Source: Microbispora hainanensis
Lineage (GTDB): Bacteria > Actinomycetota > Actinomycetes > Streptosporangiales > Streptosporangiaceae
DNA length: 64,000 nucleotides
Reading direction: 5' to 3'
Assembly (NCBI RefSeq): GCF_006874475.1
Contig: NZ_VIRM01000010.1
Location: 1-64,000 of the forward strand
A program made the translations under genes and the position numbers. Shown one piece after another: positions 8,001 to 15,064 of the stretch (its first letter is position 1; the number at the start of each line of letters is the position of its first letter). Below the pieces are notes generated by a model that saw only the letters and a program-made list of their open reading frames with translations, ran no database searches and had not been told where the DNA came from.

Positions 8001-8674
8001 TGGGCCAGATCCACGGACGCCGACCCGCGTCGTCCGACTTCCTGCACCCCGCCCTGCTCGCCGGAGCCCTGCAGAGCGCGGCGGCCCTGTTCGCGGACCG
8101 GCGGACGGAGGGCTTCGCGTACGTACTCGTCAGCGCGGAGCGCGCCCGGCTGCTGCGCAAACCACGGGGCACGTCCCTGCGGAGCGTGCTGCGTGTGATC
8201 GCCCGCGAGGAACAGCGGGTCGGGGCCGATCTCACGCTCCTCGACGAGGAGGGAGCCGTGGTCTTCGCCATGAGCGGCCTGTCCTTCCGGCGTGTGTCCG
8301 TCGCCGGCCCCCGTCCGGTTGGTGCCGGTGGGCCGATCGACACCAACCGGACGACCGGCGCCACGCCCGCGATCGACGCAGCCGCCTGGAACGAGCTGGA
8401 CGAGCCGCGGCGCACGGAGATCGCCCGCGCCTTCCTGCTCTCCCGCGTCGCTGAGCTCCTCTGCTTCGATGACCCGGGTGACATCCCCGAGAACGCGTCG
8501 TTCTTCGAACTGGGCATGGACTCGCTCATCGCCGTCAAGCTCAAGAGCGCCGCGGAGACGGCGTTCCGCGTCCCCCTGGAGGCGCGGACCCTGTTCGAGA
8601 ACGCCACGGTCGAAGCCCTGGCCACCGCCCTCGCGGCGAAGGCGCCCTCCGCCCCGTCCACGGAACGAGTCTGA
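5003..8674 (+). CDS. type I polyketide synthase module (KS-AT-DH-ACP) with defective KS
   Basis: A 1223-residue PKS protein whose ATG overlaps the FcoT-ACP stop. KS: starts IAIVGMGIRFPGG near residue 10 and keeps the two catalytic histidines (VEAHGTGT His237, NFGHLES His277). The segment that should carry TACSSS is missing: MSVD (to 167) runs directly into GAAVIALKRL, an in-frame loss of about 75-80 residues. AT: FAGGGSQYAGMG near 459, GHSLGE with Ser549, specificity motif CASH at 647-650, which is neither the malonyl HAFH nor the methylmalonyl YASH. DH: HDLNGTSVFPG with His853, but the second motif is LLAGALQ, with Ala1020 where Asp is usual. ACP: GMDSL with Ser1174. There is no KR, ER or TE. 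As read it can load and carry an acyl group but cannot condense. Confidence 0.9.
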   Translation: MPRTYENAPIAIVGMGIRFPGGNDEPAGFQRFLREGRSAIGPLPEGRLPGLPEDVTAAGGYLDSIEGFDAGFFNISPKEAAWVDPQHRLTLETAWEALEDAGIDPTSLRHGDTGVYVAVTGMDYAMEIARLPVDQVELYAGTGMFHCGASGRISYFLGLRGPSMSVDGAAVIALKRLADARRDGDRVLAVIRGSAVRQDGESAALMAPNGEAQALLMRAALDDAGLDAADIQYVEAHGTGTALGDPIEMSGIAEVFSASHTKDNPVLVGSVKTNFGHLESTAGLAGLVKTVLQLRDRTVYPHINFTTPSRKIPWERIPVRVPVTATPWEAAGARLALVNSYGATGTIASVVLEEADEREPAPEARDRESGPVPGIFTLSAKSARSLQLQLDAYAAFMADRTDDEVADICRTTNVGRAHHLWRVSAPVTTAAELVDFIDRRRARPAGPRPSAGRKNIALMFAGGGSQYAGMGLSLYRRFPVFREHLDRCDELFAPLVDSVRDDILTDGPPDREQVESATVLTARLFSLEYALARLWLSLGVRPGVLLGHSLGEIVAAAVSGVLTLEDAVRLVSARGTLLDRTSAGSMAAVDASREEVLPFLAGRPDASLGAVNGPTQCVISGAGRSVAEVASLLEARGVKVKLLRVPCASHSPLMDEIAEEYRAVLDGIRFGEPEFPIASAVLGRMAANGEMSTPEFWLRHLRSTVNFADAVRAVEERGRHIFLEVGPGAELLGMGRECVTDDGHLWLGSLHRGDLSGETMRLTVSRLYNAGVPISWTAWHEGTAGARVSLPKYAFDRKPYWLPAPADTGASPDPAEYHPLLGREAPPTPSPAGTEAVFVSRINASRPSYLAEHDLNGTSVFPGTGFVEMLFAVQDALFGETIRPVEDLAFHEPLFLSAEFVSVRTRVRAEPDGTRQVEISSLLGPAEASVERVHVTARIGHAADLAVVRPDIPAGEAGLTLSRDELSAYYRDHGARYGPTFQTLERAVRYGEDGDGTTVVGQIHGRRPASSDFLHPALLAGALQSAAALFADRRTEGFAYVLVSAERARLLRKPRGTSLRSVLRVIAREEQRVGADLTLLDEEGAVVFAMSGLSFRRVSVAGPRPVGAGGPIDTNRTTGATPAIDAAAWNELDEPRRTEIARAFLLSRVAELLCFDDPGDIPENASFFELGMDSLIAVKLKSAAETAFRVPLEARTLFENATVEALATALAAKAPSAPSTERV

Positions 8675-8675
8675 G

Positions 8676-10217
8676 ATGCCCACCACCCTTGCCGCATCGA
8701 TCCGGCGCAATGCCCGGATGTTCCCGGACCGCACGGCGCTGCGGTGCGAGGACCACTCCTTGAGCTATGCCGAGCTCGACCACGAGAGCGACCGCACCGC
8801 GGCCGCGCTGCACGCCGCCGGGTTGGGCGCCGGATCCCGTGTCGCCTATCTGGGCAAGGAGCCCACGCACTACTACGACGTGCTGTTCGGCTGCGCGAAG
8901 ACCGGCGCGGTCCTCGTTCCGATCAACTGGCGTCTCACCGCGGCGGAGATCCGGCACATCCTGGCCGACTCCACCGCCCGGCTCCTGTTCGTGGAGAAGG
9001 AGTTCCTGGCCGCCGTCGAGGAGCTCGCCCCCGCGCTGCCCGACCTCGGCCGGCTCGTCGTCCTGGAGGACCTCGAGACCTGGAAGTCCGCCGCCCCGAT
9101 CTCCATGCCGCAGACCGCACCCCTCGGCCCCGACACCCCGGTCGCCCAGATCTACACCAGCGGCACCACAGGGCTGCCCAAGGGCGTCGTCCTGGCCCAC
9201 CGCACCTTCTTCGCCGTACGGGAGATGCTGGACCGCGCCGGACTGGACTGGATCGACTGGCGGGACGGTGACCGGAGCCTGATCGGGTTGCCCGGCTTCC
9301 ACATCGGCGGTCTGTGGTGGGCGGTGCAGGGACTGAACGCCGGGGTCACCAACATCGCGCTGCGTTCGTTCGTCAGCGGCGAGGTCCTCCGGCTGATCCG
9401 GGACGAGGGCGTGACCACCACCTGCATGGTCCCGGCCATGCTCCACATGCTGACCACCGAACGCAACGCCACACCGGCCCACTTCGCCACGCTCCGCAAG
9501 GTGGTCTACGGCGGTTCGCCGATCTCGGAGGCCCTGCTGGGGCGTTGCCTCGCCCTCATGGGCTGCGACTTCGCCCAGATCTACGGTCTGACGGAGACCG
9601 GCAACACGGCCGTCTGTCTCCCCCCGGAGGCCCACACCCGGGGCGGAGCACTCCTCAAGGCCGCGGGCCGTCCGTACCCGGGCGTCGACGTCGTGGTGAC
9701 CGACCGACACGGCGAGCCGCTGCCCATGGGGTCGATCGGGGAGATCCGCATCCGCACCCCGGCGCGCATGACGGAGTACTGGAACCTCCCCCAGGCGACC
9801 GAGGAGACCGTCGACGACGGCTGGATCCGCACCGGCGACGCCGGCTACCTGGACGCGGAAGGGCACGTCTATATCTGCGACCGCATCAAGGATGTCGTCA
9901 TCGTCGCCGGCGAGAAAGCCTACCCGGCCGAGATCGAAAAGGCCCTCGAAGGACTTCCCGCCGTCGCCGAGGCGGCGGTCGTCGGCATCCCCGACGACCG
10001 CTGGGGCGAACGGCTCCACGCGGTCGTCGTCCTGGCCCCCGGCGCGACGGCGACCCCTCGCACCCTGACCCTCGGCCTGCGCACCGCCCTTGCCGCCTAC
10101 AAGATCCCCACAAGCTGGGCGTTTGCCGACTCGATCCCCCGGAACCCGAGCGGCAAGATCCTCCGCCGCCTCCTGCGGGAACCGTTCTGGGCCGACCGCG
10201 ACCGAAACGTCGGCTGA
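8676..10217 (+). CDS. acyl-AMP ligase / fatty acyl-CoA synthetase (ANL family)
   Basis: A 513-residue adenylate-forming enzyme that activates a carboxylic acid with ATP and passes it to CoA or a carrier protein. P-loop YTSGTTGLPKG at 160-170, YGLTETG, GWIRTGDAGYL, and the C-terminal lysine motif NPSGKILRR with Lys494. The ATG at 8676 follows the PKS stop by one base, so the two are co-translated. In isonitrile lipopeptide loci a ligase of this class (FadD10, ScoC) loads a fatty acid on a free carrier protein like the one at 2430. The family cannot be pinned to fatty acid versus other acid from motifs alone. It is the last gene of the cluster; the next gene has its own control region. Confidence 0.9.
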   Translation: MPTTLAASIRRNARMFPDRTALRCEDHSLSYAELDHESDRTAAALHAAGLGAGSRVAYLGKEPTHYYDVLFGCAKTGAVLVPINWRLTAAEIRHILADSTARLLFVEKEFLAAVEELAPALPDLGRLVVLEDLETWKSAAPISMPQTAPLGPDTPVAQIYTSGTTGLPKGVVLAHRTFFAVREMLDRAGLDWIDWRDGDRSLIGLPGFHIGGLWWAVQGLNAGVTNIALRSFVSGEVLRLIRDEGVTTTCMVPAMLHMLTTERNATPAHFATLRKVVYGGSPISEALLGRCLALMGCDFAQIYGLTETGNTAVCLPPEAHTRGGALLKAAGRPYPGVDVVVTDRHGEPLPMGSIGEIRIRTPARMTEYWNLPQATEETVDDGWIRTGDAGYLDAEGHVYICDRIKDVVIVAGEKAYPAEIEKALEGLPAVAEAAVVGIPDDRWGERLHAVVVLAPGATATPRTLTLGLRTALAAYKIPTSWAFADSIPRNPSGKILRRLLREPFWADRDRNVG

Positions 10218-10263
10218 GCCGGGGCGCGCGCCACGGGGACGACGAGGGCCCACAGGGCGTTGA

Positions 10264-10313
10264 CTTTGTCGCAAGTTATGACGCACCATGCTGCTACAAA
10301 GCTTGCGACAAAG
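10264..10313. promoter_or_regulatory. perfect 12-bp inverted repeat, probable GntR/YtrA operator
   Basis: CTTTGTCGCAAG (10264-10275) and its exact complement CTTGCGACAAAG (10302-10313) flank a 26-base spacer, just before the membrane-protein ATG at 10322. A TTGACT at 10260-10265 overlaps the left arm and may be a -35 box, so a bound regulator would block the promoter. The GntR regulator encoded second in this operon is the natural ligand. The right arm also leaves AAGGGGG as a possible ribosome binding site. Confidence 0.6.
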
Positions 10314-10321
10314 GGGGCGTT

Positions 10322-10855
10322 ATGACCCGTGAACCGTTACCGGACGCCGGCCCGCCGGCGCGTGCGGCCGATCTGCAACTGGCGGGCACGTGGCTGGCCC
10401 GGCACGACTTGGCCGGCGCCCGCCCGACCCCGCTGCTGGCCAGCCGGCTGGCGGTCCGGAGACGCGCCCGCCGCGCCGCTCACGTCATCCTGGCCGTGCT
10501 GATCCTCGCGAGCGCGCTCGCCGCGGCCTACGACCGGCTCGCCAGTTCCGCCTTCGGCGGCTTCCAGCCGCATCGACCGCTGCCGCTGCTGGCCCTGACC
10601 GCGCTGGTGGCCGGGCTGCTGCCGGCACAGTCGCTGACCGCCGACGTCATCATGCGCGTCGAGGACGCCCGCGACCTCACCACGCCGAACGTGCAGTGGT
10701 CGCTGCCCATGGTGCTGCTGTTCGGCACCGCGCCCGGCTGGTGGAGCGCTGCTTCGGTCGCCTACCTGATCCTGGGCCTGGTCGCGTGCGTCGCGCTCCA
10801 TACCAGGACGCCGTCGAGCGCGACGGTGGCCCGGCGGGCCATGAGCGTCCGATGA
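10322..10855 (+). CDS. membrane protein of unknown function in a GntR operon
   Basis: A 177-residue protein I do not recognise. The first half is soluble and basic (LASRLAVRRRARRAAH). Then come a hydrophobic segment (VILAVLILASALAAAY), a second (LPLLALTALVAGLLPAQS) and a pair near the C-terminus (WSLPMVLLFGTAPGWWSA and SVAYLILGLVACVAL), giving about four membrane spans. There is no ABC signature or transporter motif. Its ATG stop overlap with the downstream GntR (ATGA) shows a two-gene operon. YtrA-type GntR regulators commonly sit with membrane and ABC genes responding to cell-wall stress; here the ATPase is absent. It is likely repressed through the inverted repeat just upstream. Confidence 0.7.
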   Translation: MTREPLPDAGPPARAADLQLAGTWLARHDLAGARPTPLLASRLAVRRRARRAAHVILAVLILASALAAAYDRLASSAFGGFQPHRPLPLLALTALVAGLLPAQSLTADVIMRVEDARDLTTPNVQWSLPMVLLFGTAPGWWSAASVAYLILGLVACVALHTRTPSSATVARRAMSVR

Positions 10856-11229
10856 TCGTCATCGATGCGGCCTCGCCGGTGCCGCCGTTCGAGCAGCTGC
10901 GGGCCCAACTCGCCCGGCAGATCCAGGACCGCACGCTGGCCGTGGGCACCCGGCTGCCGACCATCCGCCACCTCGCGGCCGACCTCGGCCTGGCCGTCAA
11001 CACGGTCGGCCGGGCCTACCGGGAGCTGGAGGAGGCGGGGCTGATCGAGACGCGCGGGCGGGCGGGCTCGTTCGTGTCGGCCGCCGGCGAGGAGGGCCGG
11101 GAGCGAGCCCGCCGGGCCGCCGCCGACTACGCGGCCGTGATCGCCAGCGTCGGCATCGACGCAGGCGAGGCGATCCGCATCGTACAGGCGGCTCTGACGT
11201 CCGGCGCGGCAGCACCGGCCTCGTCATGA
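10852..11229 (+). CDS. GntR-family regulator, YtrA subfamily
   Basis: A 125-residue DNA-binding protein. The N-terminal winged helix reads PPFEQLRAQLARQI, GTRLPTIRHLAADLGLAVNT, RAYRELEEAGLIETR, RGRAGSFV, as in GntR proteins. The C-terminal part is only about 45 residues, too short for a FadR or HutC effector domain, which is the mark of the YtrA subfamily (dimerisation helices only). It begins at an ATG overlapping the stop of the membrane protein. It probably represses its own operon by binding the repeat at 10264-10313. Confidence 0.88.
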   Translation: MIVIDAASPVPPFEQLRAQLARQIQDRTLAVGTRLPTIRHLAADLGLAVNTVGRAYRELEEAGLIETRGRAGSFVSAAGEEGRERARRAAADYAAVIASVGIDAGEAIRIVQAALTSGAAAPASS

Positions 11230-11255
11230 CCGCGACCCGGCCGCGGGGTCATGAC
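11223..11255. terminator. inverted repeat at end of the GntR gene
   Basis: GTCATGACC (11223-11231) and GGTCATGAC (11247-11255) are exact complements around a 15-base GC-rich spacer; the left arm includes the gntR stop codon. It could form a stable hairpin and end transcription, although no T-run follows, which is common in actinomycetes. It could equally be a regulatory site. Confidence 0.4.
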
Positions 11256-11393
11256 GCCGGGCGCACGACGCGGGCGTAGCGGCCGATCAGGCGGCGTCCG
11301 AGCCGCTTCAGGTTCCAGGTGCGGTGCCGACAGCACCAACCACCGCCAGGAGTGCCTGGTTTTCTGAACAACCGAGCGCCTTTACAGCGTAGA

Positions 11394-12137
11394 TCACGGA
11401 AGGAATTCGCTCAGCAGACGGGTGACCTCGGCGGGGCGCTCCAGGCTCGGCAGGTGACCCGCCCAGTCGAGTTCGAGCAGCGTGGCGTCCGGCAGCTCCT
11501 CCGCCAGGTGACGTCCGCTCTCCCGGAAGTACGGCAGGTCGTGCCCACCCGTGACCACCAGCGTGGGCGCGGTGACCACCGTCAGGTCGATCGGATCCCT
11601 GCGCCGCTCAGGCTCGGGCTCGGCGGCCAGCTGCACCTCGAACGCGTGCCGCTGCATCGCCGCCACCCGCGCCCTGACCGGTTCGTCCGCCTCGGGGCCC
11701 AGCCACGTGCGGACGTTGAGGTCCACCGCTCCCCCGACGTCGCCCGCCTCGATCAGCCGGTCCTCCTCCGTCCCGAACGCTTCGAGGTCGGGAGTGGGCG
11801 GCAGGCCGCAGCCCGCGTTCAGCAGCACGAGCCGCGAGACGAGGCCGGGATGCCCGGTCGCGAGCTCCAGCGCGACCCGCCCGCCGTACGACGATCCGAC
11901 GAGCCTGACCTGGCGCAGCCCGAGGGCGGCGAGCAGGTCCGCGACGTCGCCGGCGTCCGTGTAGGGCCCGTCGGCGACGCACGGCGTGCGCCCGTGCCCC
12001 CGGAAGTCGAGCCGGATGACGCGGAACCGCTCGCCCAGCGGCTTCCACTGGGGGTCCCACATGCCCGAGTCGGCGACGCTGGAGTGCAGCAGGACGACGG
12101 GCTCGCCGGAGCCGGTTTCCTCATGCCAGACGGTCAT
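11394..12137 (-). CDS. alpha/beta-fold hydrolase
   Basis: A 247-residue hydrolase of the general alpha/beta fold. Visible elements: PVVLLHSSVADSGMWDPQW (oxyanion strand), RVIRLDFRGHGRT, nucleophile elbow VGSSYGG with the serine in GSSYGG, an acid in TGGHDLP and the terminal histidine in WAGHLPS. The set is complete, so it is likely an active esterase or lyase; substrate unknown. It starts at an ATG (12137) that overlaps the end of the LysE-like gene, so both form one minus-strand operon. It lies next to the rifamycin-inducible helR gene but is transcribed away from it, and I see no functional link. Confidence 0.85.
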   Translation of the reverse strand: MTVWHEETGSGEPVVLLHSSVADSGMWDPQWKPLGERFRVIRLDFRGHGRTPCVADGPYTDAGDVADLLAALGLRQVRLVGSSYGGRVALELATGHPGLVSRLVLLNAGCGLPPTPDLEAFGTEEDRLIEAGDVGGAVDLNVRTWLGPEADEPVRARVAAMQRHAFEVQLAAEPEPERRRDPIDLTVVTAPTLVVTGGHDLPYFRESGRHLAEELPDATLLELDWAGHLPSLERPAEVTRLLSEFLP

Positions 12138-12541
12138 CGGGCCTCCAAAGCGACGCGGACGCCGAGGGCGACCAGGACCGTCCCCGACACCTGTTCCAAA
12201 CGGCGGCGGACCGCGGGCCTGCCGAGCACGGCACCGGCCCGGCCGATCAGCCAGATCACCCCGACGTACCAGACGACGTCCACGACCACCCAGACCACCG
12301 CGAGCATGGTCAGGGTCAGCGGCACATGGGCGCCCTGGGGCACGAACTGCGGCAGGAACGACATCGCGAACACGGCGGCCATCGCCCACAGGAAGATGCC
12401 CGTCTCGTTGCCGAGGAGCGCCGCCACACCGGACGAGCGCCCGGACCTGAGCGTCTGTCTCAGGATCACCGCGGTGCTGACACCCGGGATCATCGCGAGC
12501 AGGAAACACGAACCGACAAAAGCGATCCAAATCACGCGCAC
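12134..12541 (-). CDS. LysE/RhtB-family exporter with an internal deletion
   Basis: The N-terminus (FLLAMIPGVSTAVILRQTLRSGRSSGVAALLG) and the C-terminus (FLPQFVPQGA, then RLEQVSGTVLVALGVRVAL) are typical of the LysE/RhtB amino acid exporters. The protein has only 135 residues against about 205. The missing part is central: AMAA near residue 56 runs straight to VFAMSFLPQF, omitting the family's KLAGAAYLxYLG helix and the LLxNPK motif. The frame is kept, which hides the damage. It probably does not work as an exporter. The hydrolase that follows overlaps its stop. Start ATG at 12541. Confidence 0.75.
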   Translation of the reverse strand: MRVIWIAFVGSCFLLAMIPGVSTAVILRQTLRSGRSSGVAALLGNETGIFLWAMAAVFAMSFLPQFVPQGAHVPLTLTMLAVVWVVVDVVWYVGVIWLIGRAGAVLGRPAVRRRLEQVSGTVLVALGVRVALEAR

Positions 12542-12677
12542 ATCGTTTCGGCGGGGCCCGAACGCCGCAACCGCTTTACCAGCCGGTGCACCGCCGGCAG
12601 GTGGCTGTGCCTCCGCAGCGCGAAAAGGAGAAAAGGGGACTATCCTTCCCCTCCATCTTCAACGTATAGCGCCCAGG

Positions 12678-12697
12678 GGGGCTTGCGGCAAGACCCC
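12678..12697 (+). promoter_or_regulatory. rifamycin-associated element (RAE) upstream of helR
   Basis: The run GGGGCTTGCGGCAAGACCCC matches, as I remember it, the 19-bp partly palindromic RAE found before rifamycin-inactivation genes and helR in actinomycetes (GGGGCTTGCGGCAAGGCCC). One base differs by that recollection. It lies 165 bases before the helR start on the same strand, so it predicts induction of helR by rifamycins. The remainder of the 12542-12861 gap shows only a weak hairpin at 12635-12651. Confidence 0.8.
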
Positions 12698-12861
12698 TGC
12701 CATGCTCCACAATCGTCGGCCGGAAGCAGCGCCTGCGGAAAACGGGGGACGCGACGTGCGCGTTGCCGTCGACGCACGGGCCGCGCGGGGACTTCGTCAC
12801 GCCGGTTCGGGCGCCGTGGTGCGTTGAACGGTCGCTAGCGACCCAGATCGGAGCTGATGAC

Positions 12862-15006
12862 GTGAACCCGCTGCCCACCAGCGCGTTCGACCTTCCCGGC
12901 CGCCTCTCTCACAAGGCCGATCCGAGGTTGGTCGCCGCCGACGAGCGGCACTTCGCGGCCATCGCGGAGAGCCTCGAACAGTCGATCGCCGACCTGGCCG
13001 GTCGCCTCGACGCCGAGCTCAAGGCGCCCGGCGGCAAGGGCCGGCAGGCGATGGACCGGGACCTGGAGGTCCATCGGCTGACCGCCCGCCTGCGCGTGCT
13101 GCGTCGTTTCGGCCTCGACCTGTGCCTCGGGCACATGGTCGGCGAGGACGATCCCGAGCCCGTGTACATCGGACGGCTCGGCCTCACCGACAGCGCCGGT
13201 CGCCGGCTGCTGGTCGACTGGCGCTCCCCCGCGGCCGAGCCGTTCTTCGGCGCCACCCACGCCAACCCGATGGGGCTCGCCAGCCGCCGCAGGTATCGCT
13301 GGACCCGGGGCCGGATCAGCGACTACTGGGACGAGGTGTTCACCCCGGACGGGTTCGAAGGGCACGCCGCGCTCGACGACCAGTCCGCTTTCATCGCCAG
13401 CCTGGGCGGCAGCCGGTCACCGCGGATGCGCGACGTGCTCGGCACCATCCAGGCCGACCAGGACGCCGTCATCCGCGCGGGGTCACAGGGCGCCCTCGTC
13501 GTCGACGGCGGTCCGGGCACGGGGAAGACCGTCGTCGCCCTGCACCGCTCCGCCTATCTCCTCTACTCCGACCCTCGCCTCGGTCACCGCCGGGGCGGCG
13601 TACTGTTCGTCGGCCCGCACCAGCCCTACCTGGCGTACGTCGCCGACGTCCTGCCCAGCCTCGGTGAGGAGGGCGTGCAGACCTGCACCCTGCGGGACCT
13701 CGTCCCCGAGGGAGCGGCCGCGACGGTGGAGACCGACCCGGACGTGGCCCGCCTGAAGTCGTCCGCGGATCTGGTGAAGGCGATCGAGCCTGCCGTCAGG
13801 TTCTACGAGAATCCGCCCACCACGCCGATGACGGTCACGACCCCCTGGTCCGGCATCCCGCTCAGTGCCGACGACTGGGCCGAGGCGTTCGACGCACCGG
13901 ACCCGGGCACTCCCCACAACGAGGCGCGTGACCAGATCTGGGCGGAACTGCTCACCATCCTGGTGGACAAGCACGACGGCGACGCGCCGGCCGACCTGGT
14001 CCGCACGTCGCTGCTGCGCGACAGGGACCTGCTCACGACCTTCAACCGCGCCTGGCCGCTGATCGAGCCGGCCGACCTCGTCGGAGACCTGTGGTCGGTG
14101 CCCGCCTACCTGCGGTTGTGCGCACCGTGGCTCAGCCCCGAGGAGGTGCGGAAGCTGCAGCGCGCGGACGCCCAGGCCTGGACGGTCTCCGACCTGCCGC
14201 TCCTTGACGCGGCGCGGCAGCGGCTCGGCGACCCGGAGGCGTCGCGGCACAGGCGACGCAGGGAGGCCGCGCTCGCCGCCCAGCGCGAGCACATGGCGCA
14301 GGTCGTCGAGAACCTGATCGAAGCCGACGACGACGGCGAGGGCCTGGTGACGCAGCTGCGCCGGGAGGACCTCCAGCGCAATCTGGTCGACGAGTCCGAG
14401 CTGCCCACGCTCGATCCGGACCGGCTCGCCGGCCCGTTCGCGCACGTCGTCGTGGACGAGGCGCAGGAGCTCACCGACGCGGAATGGCAGATGCTGCTGC
14501 TCCGCTGCCCGTCCCGGAGCTTCACGATCGTCGGAGATCGCGCCCAGGCCAGGCACGGGTTCACCGAGTCGTGGCAGGAACGGCTCAAGCGGATCGGGCT
14601 CGACCGGATCGAACTCGCCTCCCTGAGCATCAACTACCGGACGCCGGAAGAGGTCATGGCGGAGGCCGAGCCGGTCATCCGGGCCGTGCTCCCGGACGCC
14701 AACGTGCCGGCCTCCGTCCGCGGCAGCGGCGTCCCCGTCGTACACGGCTCGGTTTCGGAACTGCGCTCGATCCTCGACAGCTGGCTCGCCGCCAACGCCG
14801 AGGGGATCGCCTGCGTCATCGGCCATCCCGCGTTCCAGGGCAGCGCGCGCGTCCGTTCGCTGTCCCCGGAGCTGTCGAAGGGGCTCGAGTTCGACCTGGT
14901 CGTCCTCGTCGACCCGGAGAAGTTCGGCGAAGGCATCGAAGGAGCGGTCGACCGCTATGTCGCCATGACCAGGGCGACCCAGCGGCTCGTCATCCTCACG
15001 AGCTGA
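12862..15006 (+). CDS. helR: HelR, HelD-like RNA polymerase recycling ATPase (rifamycin tolerance)
   Basis: A 714-residue superfamily-1 helicase-like protein. N-terminal coiled region (ADERHFAAIAESLEQSIADL), then VDWRSPAAEPFF and RYRWTRGRISDYWDEVF, then Walker A GGPGTGKTVVALHR with Lys222, VVVDEAQELT with Asp532/Glu533, GDRAQARHGF, SINYRTPEEV and the C-terminal SKGLEFDLVVLVD with AMTRATQRL. This is the HelD class; HelR is the actinomycete form that displaces rifamycin from RNA polymerase. The GTG at 12862 has GGAG nine bases upstream; a longer frame opens at 12763 without a good site. The RAE at 12678 supports the HelR reading over a generic HelD. The organism probably tolerates low rifamycin. 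Confidence 0.92.
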   Translation: MNPLPTSAFDLPGRLSHKADPRLVAADERHFAAIAESLEQSIADLAGRLDAELKAPGGKGRQAMDRDLEVHRLTARLRVLRRFGLDLCLGHMVGEDDPEPVYIGRLGLTDSAGRRLLVDWRSPAAEPFFGATHANPMGLASRRRYRWTRGRISDYWDEVFTPDGFEGHAALDDQSAFIASLGGSRSPRMRDVLGTIQADQDAVIRAGSQGALVVDGGPGTGKTVVALHRSAYLLYSDPRLGHRRGGVLFVGPHQPYLAYVADVLPSLGEEGVQTCTLRDLVPEGAAATVETDPDVARLKSSADLVKAIEPAVRFYENPPTTPMTVTTPWSGIPLSADDWAEAFDAPDPGTPHNEARDQIWAELLTILVDKHDGDAPADLVRTSLLRDRDLLTTFNRAWPLIEPADLVGDLWSVPAYLRLCAPWLSPEEVRKLQRADAQAWTVSDLPLLDAARQRLGDPEASRHRRRREAALAAQREHMAQVVENLIEADDDGEGLVTQLRREDLQRNLVDESELPTLDPDRLAGPFAHVVVDEAQELTDAEWQMLLLRCPSRSFTIVGDRAQARHGFTESWQERLKRIGLDRIELASLSINYRTPEEVMAEAEPVIRAVLPDANVPASVRGSGVPVVHGSVSELRSILDSWLAANAEGIACVIGHPAFQGSARVRSLSPELSKGLEFDLVVLVDPEKFGEGIEGAVDRYVAMTRATQRLVILTS

Positions 15007-15064
15007 CGTCTCGCCCGCGTACGGCGTGGATGCCGCGACGCCCGGGCCGCTCCTCTCGCGGGGC

